9,441 nt of DNA, taken from assembly GCA_023392205.1 (NCBI GenBank), contig JAEVZN010000580.1, positions 1-9,441 of the forward strand, written 5' to 3'. Origin of the DNA: Pseudomonadota bacterium. Lineage in GTDB: Bacteria > Pseudomonadota > Alphaproteobacteria > Rhizobiales > Xanthobacteraceae. This document shows, in pieces, positions 1 to 5,683 of the stretch. Below the pieces are notes generated by a model. The model ran no database searches. It saw only the letters and a program-made list of their open reading frames with translations, and was not told where the DNA came from. The position numbers and the translations under genes were made by a program. Position 1 is the stretch's first letter. Every line of letters begins with the position of its first letter.

Positions 1-1
1 C

Positions 2-556
2 GGGCGCAAGAAGCCGCTCAAGTCCAAACTTCCGCTGACGGCCACGCGGCCGGAATTGCTGGTGAATGGCAGCGACCGCGATTTCCGCCATCTCGTTCAC
101 AGCCTGCTGGGCTTTCTGTCGCGGCACGAACAATTACGCGACGGTCACGGCCGCACGATCGGGTTGGCGGGGATCGAATACACGACACTCATCTCGATCG
201 CGCATCTCTCCGTCGACGGCGACGTCAACATCAAGACCGTGGCCGATCACCTGCATCTGTCTGGCGCCTTCGTGACCACGCTTGCCCAGCGCCTGCTGAA
301 GGCGGGCCTCATACACAAGCGTGTGGACCCAAGCGACCGGCGCCGCGTCACGCTTACGGTGTCCGCCAAGGGGCATGCGCTTCTGGAGAAGCTCGCCCCC
401 ACCCAGCGCAAGGTCAACGATGCGGAATTCGGCTGCCTCAACCGCTCCGATCTGCGCTATCTGATCGACAAGGTCGACCAGCTGATAGCGTCCTCGGATC
501 GCGCATTGGCGTTGCAGACCTATCTGTTGGCCGCGGAAGAGCGCAAGGCGGGGTAA
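2..556 (+). CDS. MarR-family transcriptional regulator (5'-truncated by window edge)
   Basis: Probable ligand-responsive DNA-binding regulator of the MarR winged-helix family. The reading frame is open to the left edge, so the true start lies outside the window. An internal TTG at 56 could be proposed as a start, but coding-looking sequence runs through it. About 184 residues are visible. A helix-rich N-terminal part is followed by the winged helix: IEYTTLISIAHL (first helices), GDVNIKTVADHLHLSGAFVTTL (helix-turn-helix with recognition helix) and the wing signature DPSDRRRVTLTVSAKG, the hallmark DPxDRR...LTxxG of MarR proteins. A C-terminal dimerisation helix follows. MarR proteins usually repress neighbouring genes and release DNA when they bind small, often aromatic acids. 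It lies 163 bases upstream of a TRAP binding protein on the same strand, so it may control that gene and the catabolic operon. Family is confident; target and ligand are unknown. Confidence 0.88.
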   Translation, partial: GRKKPLKSKLPLTATRPELLVNGSDRDFRHLVHSLLGFLSRHEQLRDGHGRTIGLAGIEYTTLISIAHLSVDGDVNIKTVADHLHLSGAFVTTLAQRLLKAGLIHKRVDPSDRRRVTLTVSAKGHALLEKLAPTQRKVNDAEFGCLNRSDLRYLIDKVDQLIASSDRALALQTYLLAAEERKAG

Positions 557-575
557 CGCACGCCTGGCATGTTGC

Positions 576-589
576 GTTGCGGATGCAAC
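576..589. repeat. Small inverted repeat GTTGC-N4-GCAAC
   Basis: Perfect 5-base arms (576-580 and 585-589) around GGAT, 20 bases after the MarR stop codon. The hexamer GTTGCG also occurs directly repeated at 571-576, 576-581 and 602-607. This clustering between the regulator and the TRAP gene could mark a protein binding site, but the arms are short and GC-rich DNA yields such repeats by chance. Confidence 0.25.
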
Positions 590-647
590 TGGCGATATGC
601 GGTTGCGTGTCGCGGCAATGGCGCCGCAGGTGCGCGCCGGCGGCAAA

Positions 648-676
648 TTGACTTCGTGCCGCACCCCGCCGAAGAT
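648..676 (+). promoter_or_regulatory. Weak candidate sigma-70-type promoter for the TRAP binding protein gene
   Basis: TTGACT at 648-653 matches the -35 consensus at five of six bases. At a 17-base spacing lies GAAGAT (671-676), which keeps only three of six -10 bases. An AT-richer stretch (688-700) follows, and the start codon is at 720. The position fits a promoter for the 720-1685 gene, but the -10 match is poor, so this is only a candidate. Confidence 0.25.
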
Positions 677-706
677 GCCCTGAAGACATAAAAACTAAAC
701 TTGTCC

Positions 707-712
707 AGGGAG
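707..712 (+). promoter_or_regulatory. Ribosome binding site of the TRAP binding protein
   Basis: AGGGAG lies seven bases before the ATG at 720. This is near-consensus Shine-Dalgarno sequence at ideal spacing. It fixes the start codon, and the signal peptide that begins there supports it. Confidence 0.75.
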
Positions 713-719
713 TTCGATC

Positions 720-1685
720 ATGAGGGTGAAGACGTTATTCGCAGTTACAGGTTTGATCGCGGCGATTTGCTCAGGCTCCGCAGCCGCGCAGGAGGTGACG
801 CTGCGCGGTGTCACGGCCTTTGCCGAGGGCACGCAATTCTCGCGCAATTTTGAGCGCTTCATCGAAAAGGTGAACAAGGACGGGAAGGGCATCATCAAGA
901 TCGATTTCATCGGCGGCCCGCGCGCCATGCCGCCTTTCGAGGTCGGCAATGCGGTGCGCTCCGGCGTGGTCGATATCGCCAGCGTCACCGGCGCATTCTA
1001 CACCAACCTGATGCCCGAGGCGGATGCGTTCAAGCTGATCTACAAACCCATGTCCGAGCAGCGCAAGAACGGCACCTGGGACTATTTGAACACCCTGCAT
1101 AACCAGAAAATGAATACCTATTATCTGGCGCGGCAATTCCACAACGTGCCGTTCCACATCTATCTGAACAAGAAGATCGATAAGCACGATCTCACCGGCC
1201 TCAAGATCCGCGTGACGCCGGTTTATCGCGATATCGTACAGGCGCTCGGCGGCACGCCGATCACGACACCGCCGGGCGAGGTCTATACGGCGCTGGAGCG
1301 CGGCGTGGTGGACGGATACGGATGGCCGGTCAGCGGCATTTTCGATCTCGGCTGGGACAAGGCGACCAAGTTCCGGGTCGAGCCTTCGTTCTATGGCGCC
1401 GAGGTCAATGTGCTGGTCAATCTCGACAAGTGGAAAAGCCTGACCGATGCGCAGCGCAAGGTGCTCAGCGATGCGGCGGCATGGCTGGAAGCCCTCGACG
1501 AGGAAAACGTCGCGATCAACAAGGCGGAAAAGGAACGTCAGGCCAAGGCCGGCATCGAGACACTGGATTTCGGTCCCGAGGCTTCGGAGGCTTTTCGCAA
1601 GAGGGCCAACGATGTCGCCTGGCAGACGGTGATCGCGAAATCGCCGGAGGTCGGCAAGAAGCTGCGCGAACTGGCCGGTAACTGA
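720..1685 (+). CDS. TRAP transporter solute-binding protein, DctP family
   Basis: Periplasmic binding protein (321 residues) that captures a substrate, usually a carboxylate, and delivers it to a TRAP (tripartite ATP-independent periplasmic) membrane carrier. Residues 1-23 form a Sec signal peptide: MRVK, a hydrophobic stretch, then a cut near AAA-QE. The mature part shows DctP signatures: FEVGNAVRSGVVDIA (73-87), GLKIRVTPVYR (160-170) with Arg164 at the site that salt-bridges the substrate carboxylate in this family, and GEVYTALERGVVDGY (186-200). Length is normal. The DctQ and DctM membrane subunits are absent from the window, so it is an orphan here or served by a permease elsewhere. It precedes an imidazole/hydantoin-type degradation operon on the same strand. 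An organic acid such as urocanate or thiourocanate is a plausible ligand, but that is inference. Confidence 0.92.
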   Translation: MRVKTLFAVTGLIAAICSGSAAAQEVTLRGVTAFAEGTQFSRNFERFIEKVNKDGKGIIKIDFIGGPRAMPPFEVGNAVRSGVVDIASVTGAFYTNLMPEADAFKLIYKPMSEQRKNGTWDYLNTLHNQKMNTYYLARQFHNVPFHIYLNKKIDKHDLTGLKIRVTPVYRDIVQALGGTPITTPPGEVYTALERGVVDGYGWPVSGIFDLGWDKATKFRVEPSFYGAEVNVLVNLDKWKSLTDAQRKVLSDAAAWLEALDEENVAINKAEKERQAKAGIETLDFGPEASEAFRKRANDVAWQTVIAKSPEVGKKLRELAGN

Positions 1686-1716
1686 TCTTCCGGACAACGA
1701 CGGATCGCAAGACGAT

Positions 1717-1741
1717 GCCGGCTGGCCGAAAGCCAGCTGGC
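1717..1741 (+). terminator. Strong stem-loop after the TRAP gene (terminator or mRNA-stabilising hairpin)
   Basis: GCCGGCTGGC (1717-1726) pairs with GCCAGCTGGC (1732-1741) over ten base pairs, one of them a G-T wobble, around a five-base CGAAA loop. It begins 32 bases after the TRAP stop codon. No T-run follows (TCACATAAAC), so it is not a textbook intrinsic terminator. It could be a partial terminator or a 3' stabiliser that lets the binding protein be made in excess over the downstream enzymes, as is common after transporter binding-protein genes. Confidence 0.55.
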
Positions 1742-1803
1742 TCACATAAACTCTCCTCCGCTCGGCTCTCGCAGCGACCTCGGTCGTCTTCGATTAATTC
1801 GAT

Positions 1804-1827
1804 AACTGCATTCCGCAAAATGCATTT
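1804..1827. promoter_or_regulatory. Inverted repeat upstream of the catabolic operon (candidate operator)
   Basis: TGCATT (1807-1812) and AATGCA (1819-1824) form perfect arms six bases apart. Two more A/T pairs lie outside a single mismatch, making a dyad of about 24 bases. It sits in the most AT-rich part of the 192-base gap, beside a direct repeat of TTCGAT (1789-1794 and 1798-1803), and 50-75 bases before the hydantoinase start. Position and symmetry suit a regulator binding site. I cannot tell whether the MarR or the LysR protein, or neither, binds it. No convincing -35/-10 pair was found nearby. Confidence 0.4.
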
Positions 1828-1867
1828 CAGATTTGGGGCCGCCGTCCCGAAGCTGCCGCCATGGCGT

Positions 1868-1872
1868 GGAGA
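1868..1872 (+). promoter_or_regulatory. Ribosome binding site deciding the hydantoinase start
   Basis: GGAGA lies five bases before the ATG at 1878. The frame is open further up to a TTG at 1833, but that start lacks a comparable site. The extra 15 residues also do not resemble an amidohydrolase N-terminus, whereas DFDLVVTGRVVLPG directly after the ATG does. Confidence 0.7.
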
Positions 1873-1877
1873 CTGTC

Positions 1878-3272
1878 ATGACGGATTTCGATCTGGTCGT
1901 CACCGGACGGGTGGTGCTGCCTGGCAGCGTACTCGATGACGGCTATGTCGCCGTGCGCGGCGGACAGGTCGAGCGCGTCGGCACCGGCACGCCGCCTGCC
2001 GCCGGGGCGCGGCACGATTTCGGGCAGTCCTATGTGATGCCCGGCGCCATCGATGCGCAGGTGCATTCGCGCTCGCAGAAGGGTCAGGAAGACTTCGTCT
2101 GGTCGACGCGCTCGGCGGCCGCCGGCGGCGTCACCACCATTGTCGACATGCCCTATGACGACGGCGTGCTGATTGCGACGCCCGACCGCCTGCAGCGCAA
2201 GGCGGAAGAAGCCGCCGCGCAGGCGCGGACGGATTTCGCGCTCTATGCCACGATTGATCCCAAAGAGGGCGCCGCGCAGATCCCGGCTCTGGCCGCAGCC
2301 GGTGCAGCCGGGTTCAAGTTCTCCACCTTCGAGACGCATCCCGACCGCTTCCCCCGCATCCCGACGCCGCTGCTGCATGATTGCTTTGCGGTGGTCGCCC
2401 GCGAGGGCCTGATCGCCGGCGTCCATAACGAGAATGACGAGACGGTGCGCGCGGCCATCAAGGCGGTGCAGGCTTCGGGCCTCACCGATTATCGCGCGCA
2501 TGCCATGTCCCGCCCCGCCTATACGGAGGCGCTGGCGACGGCCGAAGTCTACGAACTCGCCGCCGCCACCGGCTGCTCCGGGCATATCGTGCATTGCTCC
2601 ATCGGCCGCGGTTACGACATGTGTGCGGCCTACCGGCAGCAGGGCTTCGATACCAGTATCGAGGCCTGCATCCATTACCTGATCCTCTCCGAAGAGGACG
2701 ACGTGTCGCGTCTCGGCGGCAAGGCCAAGATCAATCCGCCGGTGCGCGGCCGCGCCGAGCGCGACAGGCTCTGGCATCATCTGGCCGCGGGCAACATCAC
2801 GATCGTGTCCACCGATCACGTCAGTTGGTCGGAGGAGCGCAAGACCGATCCCGACATGCTCAGGAATGCCTCCGGCGTGCCGGGCCTCGAAGTGCTCTAT
2901 CCGCTGCTGCTCAAGGGCCTGCTCGACCGCAATCTCAGTCCAAGCTATGCGGCGCGCCTGCTGGCCGCCAATCCGGCGCGGCTGTTTCGCATCGGCCATC
3001 GCAAGGGCGCGCTGACGCCGGGCTGCGATGCCGATATCGTGGTCATGGCGCACAAGCCCGGACGCTACGATGCCGCCGCCAGCGGACATAACGTGGTGCA
3101 GTGGAGCCCCTATCAGGGGATGGATTTGACATATCGCCCGGCGGCGACCTTTGTGCGCGGACAGATGGTGTTCGACGGCACCGATGTGGCGGCACCCGGC
3201 TCCGGCCAGTTCGTGCGCCCGGCGCAACGCATGATGGCCCACGGCACAGGCAAAAAATCAGGCAAGACATAA
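1878..3272 (+). CDS. Hydantoinase / dihydropyrimidinase-like cyclic amidohydrolase
   Basis: Metal-dependent cytoplasmic enzyme of the amidohydrolase superfamily (464 residues; dihydropyrimidinase, hydantoinase, allantoinase and dihydroorotase relatives). It should open a cyclic imide ring to an N-carbamoyl acid. Metal-site elements appear in order: PGAIDAQVH (55-63), GFKF with Lys147 as the probable carboxylated lysine, VHNEN with His183, HIVHCS with His239, and STDH with Asp313. NPPVR (286-290), NPARLF (365-370) and WSPYQGM (409-415) are also family signatures. Unusually, the first histidine of the HxH pair is Gln61. I recall the same Gln in some dihydroorotase relatives, so this may mark a subfamily rather than a dead enzyme. 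The stop codon overlaps the next gene's ATG (TAATG), and that gene encodes a carbamoylase, the classic partner that removes the carbamoyl group. By context the substrate may be hydantoin-5-propionate or a related ring. Allantoinase is a less likely alternative. Confidence 0.85.
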   Translation: MTDFDLVVTGRVVLPGSVLDDGYVAVRGGQVERVGTGTPPAAGARHDFGQSYVMPGAIDAQVHSRSQKGQEDFVWSTRSAAAGGVTTIVDMPYDDGVLIATPDRLQRKAEEAAAQARTDFALYATIDPKEGAAQIPALAAAGAAGFKFSTFETHPDRFPRIPTPLLHDCFAVVAREGLIAGVHNENDETVRAAIKAVQASGLTDYRAHAMSRPAYTEALATAEVYELAAATGCSGHIVHCSIGRGYDMCAAYRQQGFDTSIEACIHYLILSEEDDVSRLGGKAKINPPVRGRAERDRLWHHLAAGNITIVSTDHVSWSEERKTDPDMLRNASGVPGLEVLYPLLLKGLLDRNLSPSYAARLLAANPARLFRIGHRKGALTPGCDADIVVMAHKPGRYDAAASGHNVVQWSPYQGMDLTYRPAATFVRGQMVFDGTDVAAPGSGQFVRPAQRMMAHGTGKKSGKT

Positions 3273-4543
3273 TGGCAGGCAACCTCCCGATCGACGGCAA
3301 GCGGCTGTGGGACGACCTGATGCAGCTTGCCGCCATCACCGATCCGGGCAAGCCCTATACGCGCCGCTCCTTCTCGCCGCTCTTTCTCGAAGGCCGCGCC
3401 TGGCTGACCGCGCGGTTCAAGGCGGCGGGCCTTGCGACCCGCATCGACACAGCCGGCAACCTGATCGGCCGCATGGAAGGCTCCGATCCTGCCGCCAAGG
3501 TCATCATGATCGGCTCGCATTCGGACAGCGTACCGTCGGGTGGCCGCTTCGACGGTCCGGCCGGTCTGCTGACGGGACTGGAGATCGCCCGCTCGCTCAG
3601 GGATTCCGGCGTGCGTCTGCGCCACAGTATCGAGATCGTCGATTTCCTAGCCGAGGAGCCGAGCGAGTTCGGCCTGTCCTGTATCGGGAGCCGCGGCATG
3701 GCCGGCGTGCTGGAACCGCCCATGCTGGCCTACAAGGACCCCACGGGCGAAATTCTCGCCGATGCCATCGACCGCGTGGGCGGCAGGGTCGGGGCATTGG
3801 CCGATGCGAAGCGCAAGGATATCGCCGCCTTTTTCGAATTGCATATCGAACAGAGCATCGTGCTCGAACAGGGCGGCATCGATGTCGGCATTGTCACGGC
3901 GATCGTCGGCATCACGCGCATCGAGATCGTGTTCAAGGGATCGGCCGACCATGCCGGTACCACGCCGATGCATCTGCGGTGCGATGCCTTCACGCCTGCA
4001 GCGCGCACAGCGGTTTATGTCGAGACATTGGCGCGCCATTTCGCGTCGCGCGGGGAGGGCCATTTCGTCGCCACCATCGGCGTGGTGTCGGTATCGCCCA
4101 ATGCCTCCAATGTGGTCCCGCAGGAAGCCCGCATCGTGATCGATGCGCGCGCCGAACGGCGCAACCTGATGGATGAATTCCTGGTCCTGCTCGATGCGGA
4201 GACTGCCAAGCTTGCGGCGGAAAGCCGGACCGAACGCGAAATCTTCGCAAGGCTGTCCGACACCAATCCCACACCCTGCGATCCGCTGCTGCGCGACACC
4301 CTGACCGCCAGCGCCAGGGCGCTCGGCTTTTCCAGCATCGATATCGCATCCGGCGCCGGGCATGACGCGGCCTTCATCGCGCGCATCGCACCGGCCGCGA
4401 TGGTTTTCATTCCCTGCCGCGACGGCAAGAGCCACACGCCGGAGGAATGGGCCGAACCCGGTGCCGTTGCGGCCGGTGCCGCCGTGATCGCGGACGCGGT
4501 GCTCCGTTTCGATGCCATGCAGGCGGCGACGGACGCCGCGTAG
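3272..4543 (+). CDS. N-carbamoyl-L-amino-acid hydrolase (Zn-dependent M20-type amidase)
   Basis: Hydrolyses an N-carbamoyl amino acid to amino acid, CO2 and ammonia (hydantoinase/carbamoylase family, with allantoate amidohydrolase and beta-ureidopropionase). At 423 residues it is normal length. Signatures: GSHSDSVPSGGRFDG (81-95) with metal ligands His83 and Asp94, AEEPSEF (127-133) with Glu128/Glu129, ELHIEQ (189-194) with His191, DHAGTTPMHLR (226-236) in the lid/dimer domain, GAGHDA (361-366), and GKSHTPEE (385-392) with His388. All five expected dinuclear-zinc ligands are present. The usual Gly after HIEQ is Ser195. The ATG shares one base with the hydantoinase stop, which indicates translational coupling. 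The frame is open upstream to 3101, but that lies inside the hydantoinase gene. By context the substrate is probably N-carbamoyl-L-glutamate or a similar ureido acid; allantoate is an alternative. Confidence 0.9.
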   Translation: MAGNLPIDGKRLWDDLMQLAAITDPGKPYTRRSFSPLFLEGRAWLTARFKAAGLATRIDTAGNLIGRMEGSDPAAKVIMIGSHSDSVPSGGRFDGPAGLLTGLEIARSLRDSGVRLRHSIEIVDFLAEEPSEFGLSCIGSRGMAGVLEPPMLAYKDPTGEILADAIDRVGGRVGALADAKRKDIAAFFELHIEQSIVLEQGGIDVGIVTAIVGITRIEIVFKGSADHAGTTPMHLRCDAFTPAARTAVYVETLARHFASRGEGHFVATIGVVSVSPNASNVVPQEARIVIDARAERRNLMDEFLVLLDAETAKLAAESRTEREIFARLSDTNPTPCDPLLRDTLTASARALGFSSIDIASGAGHDAAFIARIAPAAMVFIPCRDGKSHTPEEWAEPGAVAAGAAVIADAVLRFDAMQAATDAA

Positions 4544-4546
4544 GAG
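4543..4546 (+). promoter_or_regulatory. Ribosome binding site of the DUF917 gene
   Basis: GGAG overlaps the last base of the carbamoylase stop codon and lies six bases before the ATG at 4553. It favours this ATG over the in-frame TTG at 4550, which would leave only three bases of spacing. Confidence 0.65.
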
Positions 4547-4552
4547 ACTTTG

Positions 4553-5683
4553 ATGGGACGCATTCTGGTCGAGAAGGATATCGAGGCGGCCATCAAGGGC
4601 GGCGCGGTCTTTGCCTGCGGCGGCGGCGGCTGGGCCGATCACGGCCGCATGCTCGGCACGGCTGCGGTCAATGCGGGACATCCCGAACTCGTCTCCATCG
4701 ACGAGCTCGATCCAGACGATTTCGTCGCCACGGCTGCGGCCATCGGCGCGCCGGCTTCCACCACACCCTGGCAGATGCTGGGCGTCGATTACGTGAATGC
4801 CGTGCGGCTTGTGGAAGAAGAACTCGGCATGCCGATTGCCGGTCTCATTATTGGGCAGAACGGCAAGTCGAGCACGCTGAATGCCTGGCTGCCCTCGGCC
4901 ATGCTCGGCACCAAGGTCGTGGATGCGGTCGGCGATCTGCGCGCGCATCCGACCGGCGACATGGGCTCCATCGGGCTTGCCAATTCGCCCGAGCCGATGA
5001 TCCAGTCGGCGGTCGGCGGCAATCGCGAGATGAATGCCTATATCGAACTGATCGTACGCGGCGCCACCGGCAAGGTCTCTCCGATCCTGCGCAAGGCGGC
5101 CGACATGTCCGGCGGCTTCATCGCTTCCTGCCGCAACCCGGTGCCGGCATCCTATGTCAAGCAGCATGCGGCCCTTGGCGGCATCTCCATGGCGCTCGAT
5201 CTCGGCGCCGCCATCATCGCCGCGGAAGCAAAGGGCGGCAAAGCCGTGATCGATGCGATCTGCCGCCAGACCCGCGGCGAGATCATCGGGCAGGGGACCG
5301 TCACAAAGAAAGCCGTGACCTATACGCAGGAGGCTTTCGATATCGGCACCCTGACGCTCGGCAAGGGTGAAAGCGCCGTCACGCTGCATGTGATGAACGA
5401 ATATATGGCGGCCGAGGATGCGGGCGGAAAAAGGCTTGCGACCTATCCCGACGTCATCACCACACTAAACCCGGATGGCGTGCCGATGAGCGTCGGCGAA
5501 ATCTCGGAAGGCCAGGAATTGATGATCCTGCGCGTGGCCAAGGACCTGATCCCGCTCTCATCGAGCGTCACCGATCCGAGCGTCTATCCGATCTGCGAAA
5601 AGGCGCTCGGCATTTCCATCGCCGATTATGCGCTCGGCGATGCGGGCAAGGCCGCGCCGGGAAAAACCAAGAGCAAGCCATGA
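4553..5683 (+). CDS. DUF917 / S-methyl-thiohydantoin desulfurase-like protein
   Basis: Member of the DUF917 family (PF06032), which to my knowledge has been renamed after S-methyl-thiohydantoin desulfurase. The assigned member removes sulfur from a 2-thiohydantoin ring, giving a hydantoin. The 376-residue protein has the family's glycine-rich ACGGGGW (21-27), NGKSSTLNAW (103-112), HPTGDMGSIG (132-141), and a C-terminal beta-rich domain from about residue 295 (TYPDVITTLNP onward). Cysteines lie at 22, 193, 238 and 348. The last ten or so residues (KAAPGKTKSKP) form a lysine-rich, probably disordered tail. It follows the carbamoylase by nine bases and overlaps the urocanase start by four (ATGA). 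This places it between urocanase-type and hydantoinase-type enzymes, where a thiohydantoin desulfurase is needed. Family membership is confident. The desulfurase reaction is inferred from family naming and context, since many DUF917 members are uncharacterised. Confidence 0.8.
   Translation: MGRILVEKDIEAAIKGGAVFACGGGGWADHGRMLGTAAVNAGHPELVSIDELDPDDFVATAAAIGAPASTTPWQMLGVDYVNAVRLVEEELGMPIAGLIIGQNGKSSTLNAWLPSAMLGTKVVDAVGDLRAHPTGDMGSIGLANSPEPMIQSAVGGNREMNAYIELIVRGATGKVSPILRKAADMSGGFIASCRNPVPASYVKQHAALGGISMALDLGAAIIAAEAKGGKAVIDAICRQTRGEIIGQGTVTKKAVTYTQEAFDIGTLTLGKGESAVTLHVMNEYMAAEDAGGKRLATYPDVITTLNPDGVPMSVGEISEGQELMILRVAKDLIPLSSSVTDPSVYPICEKALGISIADYALGDAGKAAPGKTKSKP

Noticed and set aside
612..627. 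GCGGC-N6-GCCGC hairpin as terminator of the MarR gene
   Set aside because: Only five stem pairs and no T-run; expected by chance at this GC content.
771..1745. Minus-strand open frame of 324 codons opposite the TRAP gene
   Set aside because: Same antisense-shadow pattern; the plus-strand gene has a signal peptide, ribosome binding site and DctP motifs.
1833..1877. Upstream TTG start for the hydantoinase
   Set aside because: The added residues are not family-like, and the good ribosome binding site serves the ATG at 1878.
1827..3242. Long minus-strand open frame (471 codons) opposite the hydantoinase gene
   Set aside because: It is the mirror of a GC-rich gene with strong codon-position bias. 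Its protein is rich in His, Arg, Gly and Ala without family motifs, while the plus-strand frame has full amidohydrolase signatures.
3101..3271. N-terminal extension of the carbamoylase inside the hydantoinase gene
   Set aside because: It would overlap a real gene by 171 bases in another frame. The ATG at 3272 gives normal family length and a TAATG junction.
3647..5389. Very long minus-strand open frame (580 codons) across carbamoylase and DUF917
   Set aside because: It spans two well-supported plus-strand genes, has shadow-type composition and no recognisable domain.
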